Shown here: in pieces, positions 44,156-53,020 of the stretch
How positions within the stretch are numbered: the first letter of the stretch is position 1
How the letters are laid out: the number at the start of each line of letters is the position of its first letter
NCBI RefSeq assembly: GCF_009604385.1
Contig: NZ_WEGJ01000007.1
Span: 1 to 64,000 of the forward strand
DNA length: 64,000 bases
Origin: Streptomyces smaragdinus
Lineage (GTDB): Bacteria; Actinomycetota; Actinomycetes; Streptomycetales; Streptomycetaceae
Reading direction: 5' to 3'
Translations under genes and position numbers: made by a program
The notes under the pieces: model-generated
Seen by the model: the letters and a program-made list of their open reading frames with translations, nothing else
Told to the model about the DNA's origin: nothing
Databases searched by the model: none

Positions 44156-45711
44156 CTGGCTCCTTTCATGGACACTTCGGCGTTCGCGTCGGCGGCCCGG
44201 ATCGCGCGCAGGTCGGGCTTGCCGGAGTCGAGGAGCGGAAGCCGCTCCCATACCGTGATCGCCGAGGGGACGTGGATCGCCGACAGCGCCTGCGCGACGT
44301 GGGCGGCGAGGACCGTGCGGTCGCAGTGCGCCCCGGCGTTCGGCTCCACGGCGGCGTGTACCCGCTCGACGTAGTCGTCGTCGCGGACGCCGTACACCGT
44401 CGCGTTGTGCACCGCCGGGTGGGCGATCAGCACCCGCTCGATCTCGGCCGGGTAGATCTTCAGGCCGGCGCTCTTGACGATGTGGCCGACCCGGCCGGTC
44501 AGCCTGAGATAGCCGTGCCGGTCCCACCGGGCGAGGTCACCGGTCCGCAGCCAGCCGTCCCGCGGCGACTCGCCGGCACCGAGGTAGCCGGCCGTCACGG
44601 TGGGCGACCTGACGTACACCTCGCCGATCGCGCCGCGCGGCACCTCGCCGCCGCCGTCCGGGTCACGCAGTACGACATCCACCCACGGGAACGGGCGTCC
44701 GACCGTGCCGAGGAGTTCGGGTTCCCGGTGGTCGAGCGGCGTCAGGCAGGTGATGCCGCCGGCCTCGGTCGTCCCGTACACCTGGATCAGCCGGTCCCCG
44801 AAGATCTCCACGGCCGCGGCGATCCGGGCCGGTGCCGCCGGGGTGGCGCTGTAGACCAGCTGCCTCAGCGACGAGAGGTCCGCCCGTGCCGCCGCGGGGT
44901 GTTCCAGCAGCCGGTAGAGGTGCGGCACCCCCAGATAGACGTCGGTGACCCGCAGTTCGGCGATGTCGCGCAGCACGGCGCCGGCGTCGAAGGTCTCGTG
45001 CAGCACGACCGTGCCGCCGCCGGCGAGGACGGCGTCGACCAGTGGCGCGCCGGCGTGGCTGAGCGGGGTGACCGACAGCAGCGTGGCCGGCCGGTCCGGG
45101 TCGAGGCCGGCGACGAGCCGGTCGACGTGCGTCTGCCGGGTGCCGAACAACTGGCGCACCATCTTGGGCCGGTTGGTGCTGCCGCTGGTGAAGTCGATCA
45201 GCGCGAGCGCGTCGCGGTCGTACGGGGCGGGCTCCGGCACCGGGTCGCCGTCACGGCCCAGCCCGGTCCGTCCGTCCAGGACCGTGACCCCGGGCACCGC
45301 CTCCGCCAGCAGTCGGCCCCGCGCGGCGTTGTCCCCGTCCACCACGAGAGTCCGCGCGCCGGTCGCGCGCAGCACCTCGGCCTGGATATCGGCGGGCAGC
45401 GACTCCGCGTCCGAGCGGGGGTTCATCGACCGGATGTGCACGACGGGCGCTCCGAGCAGGTGTGCCGCGTACCGCACGGTCAGCATCATCGGATGGCTCG
45501 GCACGGTGAGGATCGCCACCATACGGCCGGCGGCGACACCGGCGCGGCGCAGCGCCGCCGCGGCGTCCGTCACCGATGCGGCGAACTCACCCGCCGTCAC
45601 CGCCCGGCCGTCGCGGCGCAGGGCCACCGCACCGGGGCGGCCGGCCGCCGTGTGCAGGATCCGGTGCACATAGTGCTCCGGGTGATCCGTGCCAGGGTGT
45701 CCAGCGGACAT
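44152..45711 (-). CDS. Aryl/acyl adenylate-forming ligase, 519 aa
   Basis: ANL motifs: DFTSGSTNRPK, TTEAGG, GWLRTGDLARWD, GRVGHIVKSAG and LLDSGKPDLR with the catalytic Lys. No carrier domain is fused. Being first in an operon with GriI and GriH, its substrate is most probably the 3-amino-4-hydroxybenzoate that they produce. It is paralogous to the ligase at 37760-39274; the DFTSGST vs DFTHGST difference and other changes suggest that they activate different acids or couple to different partners. ATG 45711 follows AAGGGGG; the frame upstream is not protein-like. Confidence 0.88.
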   Translation of the reverse strand: MSAGHPGTDHPEHYVHRILHTAAGRPGAVALRRDGRAVTAGEFAASVTDAAAALRRAGVAAGRMVAILTVPSHPMMLTVRYAAHLLGAPVVHIRSMNPRSDAESLPADIQAEVLRATGARTLVVDGDNAARGRLLAEAVPGVTVLDGRTGLGRDGDPVPEPAPYDRDALALIDFTSGSTNRPKMVRQLFGTRQTHVDRLVAGLDPDRPATLLSVTPLSHAGAPLVDAVLAGGGTVVLHETFDAGAVLRDIAELRVTDVYLGVPHLYRLLEHPAAARADLSSLRQLVYSATPAAPARIAAAVEIFGDRLIQVYGTTEAGGITCLTPLDHREPELLGTVGRPFPWVDVVLRDPDGGGEVPRGAIGEVYVRSPTVTAGYLGAGESPRDGWLRTGDLARWDRHGYLRLTGRVGHIVKSAGLKIYPAEIERVLIAHPAVHNATVYGVRDDDYVERVHAAVEPNAGAHCDRTVLAAHVAQALSAIHVPSAITVWERLPLLDSGKPDLRAIRAADANAEVSMKGAR

Positions 45712-45803
45712 CGTCACCCCCTTCACCTCGTACGACAGCGAAGATCTCTGACAGCACTGTGCGGTCCGGGAGTTAACGTGTACAGGCGGTGGGCACATCG
45801 CGC

Positions 45804-45815
45804 TGACAATCGTCA
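45804..45815. promoter_or_regulatory. Inverted repeat, candidate cluster operator (ligase/SagB region)
   Basis: TGACA-AT-CGTCA, one mismatch from the consensus, 93 bases upstream of the ligase start and about 80 bases before the divergent SagB-type gene. GTCATC follows on the right at 45834. Confidence 0.5.
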
Positions 45816-45891
45816 CCGCACCGCACACAATGGTCATCGATCAGCTCGCGGGGCTGGTCCGGGCACAACGGCGGGACGGACCATCGGCGGC

Positions 45892-47400
45892 ATGCCTACG
45901 CAATCGCCTGCCGCCGGCGCCGTCGCCTTCCGCGACAGCGTCCGGGTGGAATTCGACGGTGACCACGCCGATCTGGTCGGCCCGGCCGGAGCGATCCGGC
46001 TGCGCCCGGTCCGCGACGGTCTGCGTGGTGTGCTGAGCCGGCTGACCGAACAGCCCACGCCGGTGGCCGATCTGCTCGCCCCGCTGCCGCCGGCGGAGCG
46101 TACCTCGGTGGCCTCGTTCCTCGGCCGGGCCGGGCATCTGCTCACGTGGAGCATCACGGCCGGCGGCCGGGAACTGGCCCGGGTCGAGCCGACGGCACGC
46201 GGTGTGGCCCCCCGGGCGGGCGACGTGCCGTCCGGCGTTCCGCTGCGGTTGTCGCGCTTCGCGTTCTGCCGTTCCCGCGACGGCGCGCTGGTGCTGGAGT
46301 CCCCGCTGACCGCCGTCCGGATCGTCCTGGTCCACCGGGCCGCCCGCGATCTGGTCGCCGCGCTCGGCACCGCACGGACCGTACCGGAACTCACCGGCGC
46401 GGACGGTCACTCTGCGGACGACGTCACCGCGCTGCTCGGCCACCTGATCGGGCTCGATCTCCTCGAGGCGGCCGGACCGGACGGCCGGTTCCGCTCCGAC
46501 GCCGATCCCACCCTGCGGCAGTGGGACTTCCATGACCTGCTGTTCCACTCCCGGATCCGGTCGGGGCGCTATGACGACCCGTTCGGCGCGGTGTATCCGT
46601 ACACCGGGCAGATCGAACCGCGACCGGCCGTGAAGGAGCCCCCGTCCGGCCCGGCCGTGCCGCTCTACCGGCCCGCGCTCGACGAACTGCTGGCCCGCGA
46701 CCCGGCGCTCACCGTCGCCCTCGAGGGCCGGCGGTCGGTGCGGGAGTACGACGACGAGCCGATGACCGCGGACCAGCTCGGCGAGTTCCTCTACCGGGTG
46801 GGCCGGGTCCGCGCCCGTCACGTCCCGGGGGACGGGGGCGGCGACGAGGTCGCGGCCCGGCCCTACCCCACGGGCGGTGCCGCCTACGACCTCGAGCTGT
46901 ACGTGTCGGTCCGCCGCTGCGCCGGACTGGCCGCGGGCATCTACTACTACGACCCCGTCGCCCACCGTCTGGTGCTCGTCAACGACGACGAGGCCGACCG
47001 GCATGCCATGTTCACCGTGGCCTCCCGGTCCACCGGCCTGCCGAACCGGCCGGACGTGCTGTTCACCGTCACCTCGCGGTTCCAGCGCCTGTCCTGGAAG
47101 TACCGGGCCATCGCGTACGCCACCACGCTGCGCCACACCGGCGTGCTGTACCAGACGATGTACCTCGTCGCCGCGGCGATGGGCCTGGCCCCGTGCGGTC
47201 TGGGCAACGGCGACGCCGACCTGGCCGCACGGGTCCTGGGGCTGGACTATCTGCGCGAGTCCTCGGTCGGCGACTTCATGCTCGGCAGCCTGCGGGCCCC
47301 CGGTGACACCACACCGCCGCCCGACGACACCTGGCACATGGCCAACAGCCCCGAGTGGGCTCTCGCGGCCAGCGCGAAACTCCCGAAGCCCACCTGGTGA
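45892..47400 (+). CDS. SagB-type azoline dehydrogenase (nitroreductase fold), 502 aa
   Basis: A ~230-residue N-terminal domain (with PVADLLAPL and SSxxDVTALLGHLI-like segments) precedes a nitroreductase domain: LEGRRSVREYDDEPMTADQLGEFLYRVGR (FMN phosphate-binding Arg/Ser), YPTGGAAYDLELYVSVRRCAGLAAGIYYYDP and MYLVAAAMGLAPCGLGNGD. This is the SagB family, which uses FMN to oxidise azolines to thiazoles and oxazoles. It would complete the heterocycles made by the YcaO pair. It is transcribed apart from the other peptide-processing genes and ends at a strong terminator. ATG 45892 has only a weak ribosome site. Confidence 0.88.
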   Translation: MPTQSPAAGAVAFRDSVRVEFDGDHADLVGPAGAIRLRPVRDGLRGVLSRLTEQPTPVADLLAPLPPAERTSVASFLGRAGHLLTWSITAGGRELARVEPTARGVAPRAGDVPSGVPLRLSRFAFCRSRDGALVLESPLTAVRIVLVHRAARDLVAALGTARTVPELTGADGHSADDVTALLGHLIGLDLLEAAGPDGRFRSDADPTLRQWDFHDLLFHSRIRSGRYDDPFGAVYPYTGQIEPRPAVKEPPSGPAVPLYRPALDELLARDPALTVALEGRRSVREYDDEPMTADQLGEFLYRVGRVRARHVPGDGGGDEVAARPYPTGGAAYDLELYVSVRRCAGLAAGIYYYDPVAHRLVLVNDDEADRHAMFTVASRSTGLPNRPDVLFTVTSRFQRLSWKYRAIAYATTLRHTGVLYQTMYLVAAAMGLAPCGLGNGDADLAARVLGLDYLRESSVGDFMLGSLRAPGDTTPPPDDTWHMANSPEWALAASAKLPKPTW

Positions 47401-47407
47401 CGTACCC

Positions 47408-47441
47408 CCGCGGCCCGCTGCCCCAGCGGCGCGGGCCGCGG
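47408..47441. terminator. Bidirectional hairpin between convergent genes
   Basis: A perfect 11-bp stem (CCGCGGCCCGC / GCGGGCCGCGG, 12-base loop) immediately after the SagB-type stop and 23 bases beyond the stop of the convergent monooxygenase gene. Confidence 0.75.
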
Positions 47442-47463
47442 GCGGGCCGGCTCCAGGGGGTCC

Positions 47464-48639
47464 CTACGCCGGGACCCGCACCACGCCGGCCCGGTGGCCG
47501 TACAGCCAGGCCCGGTCGTCGAGCCCCGGCGTACGGCCGAGCGCGGCGTCGCGGGCGCGCCGGCCGGGGCCGTCGGGCAGGTGCAGCGCGGCGGCGTGTT
47601 CGCGGGCCCGCCGCTGGATCGCCGTGGTGCGCGGTGAGCGTGCCGCCTCGTAGCAGGTGAGCGCGGCGGGGACATCGCCGCCGCACATCACCAGGGCGGC
47701 GGCCAGTTCCACCGCGTCCTCCACGGCCTGGTTGGCGCCCTGGGCCAGAAACGGCAGCATCGGATGGGCGGCGTCGCCGAGTACGGTGACCCGGCCGGTG
47801 GCCCAGCGCGCCAGCGGTTCACGGTCCTGCAGCGCCCACACCCGGACCGTGTCCGCCGCTCCGAGGAGGTCCGGCACCAGACCCCGCCAGCCGGTGAACG
47901 CGGCACGCAGGCCGCCCGGTTCGGCGACGGGGTCCGCGGGCGGCGCGTCCAGCGGCAGTATCGCGGCGAAGCCGACCAGCCCGCCGCCGGCCACCGGATA
48001 GCTCACCAGATGCCGGCCCGGCCCCATCCACACGCGCACGACGGGTTCGCGCGCGGCCCGCGGCAGCCGTTCCGCCGGGACCAGCGCACGATACGCGCCG
48101 AACCCGGCGAACACCGGCGCGTCGTCGGCCAGCGACCCACGGACCACCGAACGGATGCCGTCGGCACCCACCACGAGGTCGGCCCAGCGGTCCGAGCCGT
48201 CGGCGAACACGACGCGGGCGCCCTCGCCGTGATCCTCGACACCGACCACGCGGTGTCCCAGCCGCAGCGGGGCCCGCCCGGCCGCCGCGCGCAGGGCGGC
48301 GTGCAGGTGCCGGCGGTGCATCCCGTAGCACGGTGCGGCGAACCGGCGTTCGCAGTCGTCCCCGAGCTCCGTCCGGGCGATCGGCTCGTCCCGCCGGCCG
48401 CGTACCTCGCTCGCCGCGAACCGTACGCCGTGTTCGCGCAGCGCCGGGCCGAGGCCCAGCCGCAGCAGCGGGCGCACGGCGTTCGGGGCGAGCTGCAGCC
48501 CGGCGCCGGCCTCGGTGAGCCGTTCGGCCCGCTCGTAGACCTCGCACGGAATGCCGAGGCGGGTGAGCACGGCGGCCAGGGTGAGACCGCCGATGCCCGC
48601 GCCGACCACCAGGACCCGGGGCCGGGCGGGCGCCGTCAC
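47464..48639 (-). CDS. FAD-dependent aromatic monooxygenase, 391 aa
   Basis: A class A flavin hydroxylase: VVGAGIGGLTLAAVL, GADGIRSVVR and LGDAAHPMLPFLAQGANQ. It is a paralogue of the gene at 32468-33664 along its full length. The GTG start overlaps the stop of the elimination-protein gene (GTGA), so it is the last cistron of the peptide-processing operon. That placement suggests it acts on the peptide or on an aryl unit attached to it. A free hydroxybenzoate substrate is also possible. Confidence 0.87.
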   Translation of the reverse strand: MTAPARPRVLVVGAGIGGLTLAAVLTRLGIPCEVYERAERLTEAGAGLQLAPNAVRPLLRLGLGPALREHGVRFAASEVRGRRDEPIARTELGDDCERRFAAPCYGMHRRHLHAALRAAAGRAPLRLGHRVVGVEDHGEGARVVFADGSDRWADLVVGADGIRSVVRGSLADDAPVFAGFGAYRALVPAERLPRAAREPVVRVWMGPGRHLVSYPVAGGGLVGFAAILPLDAPPADPVAEPGGLRAAFTGWRGLVPDLLGAADTVRVWALQDREPLARWATGRVTVLGDAAHPMLPFLAQGANQAVEDAVELAAALVMCGGDVPAALTCYEAARSPRTTAIQRRAREHAAALHLPDGPGRRARDAALGRTPGLDDRAWLYGHRAGVVRVPA

Positions 48640-49547
48640 GAGGGGACCGCGCCCGGCAGTGACCCGGCGAGCCAGGCGTAGGTGCGCAGTTCCTCCGCCA
48701 TGCCCAGGCCGAGCCGGTTGTGGATCATGTGGACGTGCGAGGACACGATCCGGCCCGGGTGCGGACCGCCGCCGCGGCGCGCCGCACGCGCGAGCTCCAG
48801 GAGCGCGGTGTGCCACCCGGCGAACGCGCCGTGTGCGGCGGGATCCACCCGGGCCCCGGCACCGGCCTCCGCGGCCGGGCGGCACAGCTGCTCGAGATAC
48901 CCGGCCGGGAAGCCGTTGTCGAGGGCCGCGTCGCGCCACGCGGCCAGCCCGCGCGCGTAGAAGTCGGCCTGGGCGGCCGTATCACCCAGGGCGGCGGCGG
49001 CGGACATCGTGGCGCGCAGCGCTACCGCCGCCCGTTTGCCGGAGCCGGTCAGGCGGGGCAGCATGCCGGCCACGAGCTCGCTGGACAGCTGGAACAGCCG
49101 TTCGGTGCGCGGCATCAGGAGTTCGCCGCCGTAGCGCTCGTACTCGGGTTCGTAGCGGGCCCGGTGGACGCCCGGGGCGAGCAGCTCGGCGACCTCCCGG
49201 TCGGTTCCACGCCGGTCGGCCGCGAGCCGCGCCGCGCCGGCCCGGTAGTCGGCCTCGGACACCGGGCGTTCCTCGCCGGTGAGTTCGCCGACCGCCTCCA
49301 AGCGCTTGCGCAGGGTGTTCTCGACGAATTCGAACATCGACTCGTCGAGGTCGCCGATACGCAGCCGCACGTGCGGTCCGGCCTGCCAGTAGCGGATGAA
49401 GAACCACGGCCGGTCGCCGACGGCGGCGACGAGCGGCGCCACCACGTCGGTGACCACGCGGTCGGCGAGCGTCCGGGCGTCCGACGCCAGGTGCAGGTGC
49501 CACGGGCTCCACACGGTGGCGGCCACCGTCGGCAGGGGTCCGGTCAT
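48636..49547 (-). CDS. LanB elimination-domain protein (thiopeptide type), 303 aa
   Basis: A stand-alone SpaB_C/thiopeptide-type bacteriocin biosynthesis domain: WFFIRYWQAGPHVRLRI (catalytic Arg residues), Y-x-PEYERYGG and the C-terminal SSHVHMIHNRLGL with the His/Asn/Arg needed for glutamate elimination in NisB. It removes tRNA-derived glutamate from Ser/Thr side chains to give dehydroalanine/dehydrobutyrine. It works with the 863-aa glutamylation protein. ATG 49547 follows GGAGGACC. Confidence 0.88.
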   Translation of the reverse strand: MTGPLPTVAATVWSPWHLHLASDARTLADRVVTDVVAPLVAAVGDRPWFFIRYWQAGPHVRLRIGDLDESMFEFVENTLRKRLEAVGELTGEERPVSEADYRAGAARLAADRRGTDREVAELLAPGVHRARYEPEYERYGGELLMPRTERLFQLSSELVAGMLPRLTGSGKRAAVALRATMSAAAALGDTAAQADFYARGLAAWRDAALDNGFPAGYLEQLCRPAAEAGAGARVDPAAHGAFAGWHTALLELARAARRGGGPHPGRIVSSHVHMIHNRLGLGMAEELRTYAWLAGSLPGAVPS

Positions 49548-49584
49548 CCGGTCCTCCTCGTGTTCGTCGGGATTACGTCGGGAC

Positions 49585-51102
49585 TCACAGCCGCAGGTCC
49601 AGGAGCGTCGCACCGGACGGCCGGGGCGAGCCGACGACCACCGAGAGCACGATCATGTCGTCCGGGTCCAGGCCGAGAATTCGCTGTGTGGGGATCTCCC
49701 GGTAGGCACGCACCGGCCGGGCGAACAGCCCGGCGGACGCGGCGGCGAGGCACAGCCCGTGCGCGGCCCAGCCGGTCACGTACTGGGACGCGGTCCACCC
49801 CGCGGGGCCGAGCCGGGCCGTCAGGTCCCGCGGCCGGACGCTCAGATACCAGATCATGGACGCGTGGCGCAGCGCGCAGCCGTTCCCGGGGGTCAGCGGG
49901 TAGCCGTACTCCGCCTCCAGCTTCGCCGGCGCCCCCGGGTCCGCGGACACGAGGACGGCCTCGCCGTCGCGCACCCGGTGGACACCGTCGGCGTACCCGT
50001 CGACGTCCTGGACCACGACCGTCGTGGTGACCCCGGCGAACGCGGCGGCCAGCGGATCGCCGGGCGGCGGGACGAGCAGCCAGCGCAGCGCGTCGGTGAG
50101 CGCCTCGGCCGGCACCCGGCGGCGGCGGCCGGTCATGCCGTGCATGCCGCGGGGCATCCGGCCGGAGTTGCGGCGCCACAACAGCTCCGCCCAGGACGGC
50201 GCGCCGGGCGGGACGAGGGCACCGTCCGGCGCACCCGGTCCCAGCGGCGCGGCCGGCCCGGTGAAGGCCTGCGCCCGGTTGACCCGCACCAGATCCGCGA
50301 GAGCCACGTCCTCGGGGTCCACCGCGTCCCCCGCCGGTTCGGCGGACGGGGCGGTGCCGGCCGGCCGCCCGTCCCCCATCCGGACGGTCAGCGGCAGCGA
50401 CCACTCCCCCGGCGCGAGTCCGAGCGAGGCCAGCAGCCCGCCGGCGCCGGTGTCCGGCAGGGCCAGCCGCCCCTCCAGCCCGAAGAGGTCGAGCCCGAGG
50501 GCCAGCGCCCGCAGCGCGATGCCGAGTTCGAGGTTGACGAGCGATCCGCGGAACCACTGGTAGGACCGGGGAATGGCGGTGTACCGCCCGGCCAGTACGA
50601 GATCGGCCGCCCCGTCCGGCCGCCCGGCGCCCGCGAGTTCGACCGTGGTGTGCCGGCCGGGATCGAGCAGCCGCCACCGGTCGCCGGCGCCGGCGAACAC
50701 CGACACCGGGAACAGGCAGCGCGGCGAGGCGTACCCGCGGTGGTCGTTGAAGGGGTTGTCGGGTTCGCGCCGGTGCACGCCGAACGAGGCGACCAGCGCG
50801 TGCCACAGCCGGTCCGCCCCGGCGGGCCCGCCGGTGATCCGGCCGTACGGGTACGGGGCGCGCTCCAGCAGGTCCACGGTGCCGACCGGCAGCGCCGCGG
50901 CCTTCCCGTCCCGGACGGACGCCGGTGGCGGCGGCGGCACGTGCGCCTCGGGCGGCGGTGTCGGGTCCCCGGCCCAGGACGGCGGCCGGGGGTCGTCGTC
51001 ACCGGTGCCGTACGCGTGCCACAGCGGCTCGCGGGCGATCGTGTTGTCGCCGTCCGGCCCCGGCAGGTCGACCGGGGCGCGACGCCGGAATGTCGCCGTC
51101 AT
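49585..51102 (-). CDS. Tandem nitroreductase-fold (SagB-like) protein, 505 aa
   Basis: The N-terminal half is a diverged nitroreductase-like domain (YPYGRITGGPAGADRLWHALVASFG, SYQWFRGSLVNLELGIALRALALGLDLFGLEG). The second half repeats the fold: WAELLWRRNSGRMPRGM (FMN-phosphate-like RR-S-R), ASMIWYLSVRPRDL, GWAAHGLCLAAASAGLFARPVRAY. A Pro-rich stretch (~45-65) lies near the N-terminus. It may be a second azoline dehydrogenase with distinct regioselectivity, or a scaffold for the modification complex. It lies between the YcaO and elimination genes in the operon. Confidence 0.75.
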   Translation of the reverse strand: MTATFRRRAPVDLPGPDGDNTIAREPLWHAYGTGDDDPRPPSWAGDPTPPPEAHVPPPPPASVRDGKAAALPVGTVDLLERAPYPYGRITGGPAGADRLWHALVASFGVHRREPDNPFNDHRGYASPRCLFPVSVFAGAGDRWRLLDPGRHTTVELAGAGRPDGAADLVLAGRYTAIPRSYQWFRGSLVNLELGIALRALALGLDLFGLEGRLALPDTGAGGLLASLGLAPGEWSLPLTVRMGDGRPAGTAPSAEPAGDAVDPEDVALADLVRVNRAQAFTGPAAPLGPGAPDGALVPPGAPSWAELLWRRNSGRMPRGMHGMTGRRRRVPAEALTDALRWLLVPPPGDPLAAAFAGVTTTVVVQDVDGYADGVHRVRDGEAVLVSADPGAPAKLEAEYGYPLTPGNGCALRHASMIWYLSVRPRDLTARLGPAGWTASQYVTGWAAHGLCLAAASAGLFARPVRAYREIPTQRILGLDPDDMIVLSVVVGSPRPSGATLLDLRL

Positions 51103-51109
51103 GGTGTCC

Positions 51110-53020
51110 TCACGGGAAGGGGTGCGGGTCGAGGGGGAGCGCCCGGCCGGCCCCGGGCGTGCCGGCCAGCGCCGCGGTGAGCCTCGGCAGACCGGCCAGC
51201 CGCTGCTGCGCCTGGCCGAAGCACATCGGCACGATGCCGGGCACCACGGCCTTCACCACGGCGATGCCGTTGTCGGCGTGCTCCCGGGTGGTCTGGTCGA
51301 CCAGGACGATCCGCGGCATCCCCGCGTCGGCGAACCGGGCGGCCATCCAGTCGAGGGCCCCGCGGACGTCACCGCCGCCCGCCTCGCGCAGGGTGCCGGG
51401 CCAGTCGGGGAACGCCTCGGCGAGGGTCAGCGTCGGGCCGCCGAGCGCGGCGGTGGCCCGGGGCAGCGCCTCCGGGAGCGTGTAGAGATGGACGTGGTCC
51501 TCGAGTTCCTCCACCCGCCACGGGTCGGCGAGCATCGGTTCGACGTCGGCGCGCTCCCAGTCGACCGGGTTCGTGACGAGCTGGGCGACCTCCTGCAGGG
51601 CGCTGCGAATCGCGCTGCCCGGTTCGGCGCCCGATCCGGCCGAGGTGAACGTGGCCGGGAAACCGCCGGTGCGGTGCACGGCGAGCACCCAGACCACGGG
51701 CAGCGGGATGTCCCGGGTCGCGACCAGCAGGTGTACGTCGTACCCGCGGGACTCGATCAGCTCGATGAGCGCGCTCGCCGCCGGGTCGGTGACCGACTCC
51801 GTGGTGATGGCCGGCAGCGGCGCCGCCCGGTGCCAGGCGGTCAGGAAGGCGTCTCGTTCGGCCAGTTCGAACAGTGAGTGCAGCGCCGCCTCCTCGAAGC
51901 TGCCGCCGGCGGCGCAGCCGCTCGACGACTCGTGGAAGTAGTGTCGGTGGTGGCGGGTGCCGGCCGTCCGCGCGGCCCGCCGGGCCATCCGGAAGTTGTA
52001 CTCGTACTGGTAGAAACCGATGTCGGCGGGCACCAGGAGCGGCTCGCCGCCCGAGAGCTCGTGACCCCACACCCAGTCCATCGGGGTCGACGCGTCGAAC
52101 GGCGTGACCCGGCACGTCGGATGGGCCAGCTGCTCGTCCGTGTACCGGCCGAGGGTGCCCGGGTCGACGGCGTGGCCGGCGATCGCGGCGTACGGCAGGC
52201 CGGTGAGCACCGGCGCGTCGAACGGGAAGCCGCCGAGGCGCTCGTACGCCTCGAGGATCGCCACCGCCTGGGAGTCGGCGAACCGCACGGCCCGGCCGTG
52301 GCCCATCGCCGGGGCGTCCGGAACGACCGCCATGTTCATCGCGAACGGGGTGCGCGACTCGCGCATGAGGGCGCGCACCGGACCGAACCGGGGGTCGACG
52401 AGACGGTCGCGCAGCCAGTCGGGCGTGCCCAGCCGGGCACCGGCCGCACCTCTGGCGGGGTTCCCCGGCGCGGCCGGGCGGGAGCGCAGCGTCAGCGGCT
52501 CGGGCCGGCGGGCCGGGTCGTGACGGTCCGGTTTCGCGCCGCACAGCGGGCAGTGCACGCTGCGCGGCACCCGGTGCCGGCGGCTCGAGTCCCCGCCGAC
52601 CGCGTACAGTTCGCCGGGGCCGAGCGGGTGGTCGGCCAGGTACGCGAGGGCGGCGGCGAACACGTCCGCCAGCATCGCCCGGTGGGTGCGGGCCGCCGTG
52701 CGCGCCCGGGCCGGATCGTCGGTCAGCGGGTGGTCGCGGATGATCCGGTCGCGCGTCTCGGCGCAGCCCGCGCAGCCGGCGTCGCCGTCCGGGACCCAGC
52801 GGGGGCCGATGACGACCTCGTCGTACTCGATCCGGACGGACAGGTGCTCGCGGCCCTCGGCCGCGCTGCTCTCCCACATGGCCCGTTCCCAGACCGGGTC
52901 CCAGCCCCGGTTGAGGGTCACCACGGCGCCGGACGGCGTCCGCGCGCCGGCGAGCGCCCGGGCCCACGGGGTGCCGTCCAGCGCCGGGCCGAGGCGCGGT
53001 CGGTCGAGGTCAGTCTCCAT
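51110..53020 (-). CDS. YcaO azoline-forming cyclodehydratase, 636 aa
   Basis: A TOMM-type YcaO: N-terminal domain with two Cys pairs (GCAGC, CPLC) likely binding zinc, ATP-binding YcaO core (AVAILEAYERLGGFPFD, SFEEAALHSLFELAERDAFLTAWH with the E-x-x-E-R-D Mg/ATP residues) and a Pro-rich PHPFP end, as needed for catalysis in this family. It uses ATP to turn Cys, Ser and Thr of the core into azolines. It overlaps the ThiF-like gene by 11 bases. ATG 53020 is the in-frame start after the noise-like upstream stretch. Confidence 0.92.
   Translation of the reverse strand: METDLDRPRLGPALDGTPWARALAGARTPSGAVVTLNRGWDPVWERAMWESSAAEGREHLSVRIEYDEVVIGPRWVPDGDAGCAGCAETRDRIIRDHPLTDDPARARTAARTHRAMLADVFAAALAYLADHPLGPGELYAVGGDSSRRHRVPRSVHCPLCGAKPDRHDPARRPEPLTLRSRPAAPGNPARGAAGARLGTPDWLRDRLVDPRFGPVRALMRESRTPFAMNMAVVPDAPAMGHGRAVRFADSQAVAILEAYERLGGFPFDAPVLTGLPYAAIAGHAVDPGTLGRYTDEQLAHPTCRVTPFDASTPMDWVWGHELSGGEPLLVPADIGFYQYEYNFRMARRAARTAGTRHHRHYFHESSSGCAAGGSFEEAALHSLFELAERDAFLTAWHRAAPLPAITTESVTDPAASALIELIESRGYDVHLLVATRDIPLPVVWVLAVHRTGGFPATFTSAGSGAEPGSAIRSALQEVAQLVTNPVDWERADVEPMLADPWRVEELEDHVHLYTLPEALPRATAALGGPTLTLAEAFPDWPGTLREAGGGDVRGALDWMAARFADAGMPRIVLVDQTTREHADNGIAVVKAVVPGIVPMCFGQAQQRLAGLPRLTAALAGTPGAGRALPLDPHPFP

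Noticed and set aside
44272..45891. Long plus-strand open frame in front of the SagB-type gene
   Set aside because: It is the complement of the ligase gene, is rich in Arg/Gly/His and has no family features; recognisable SagB protein begins at 45892.
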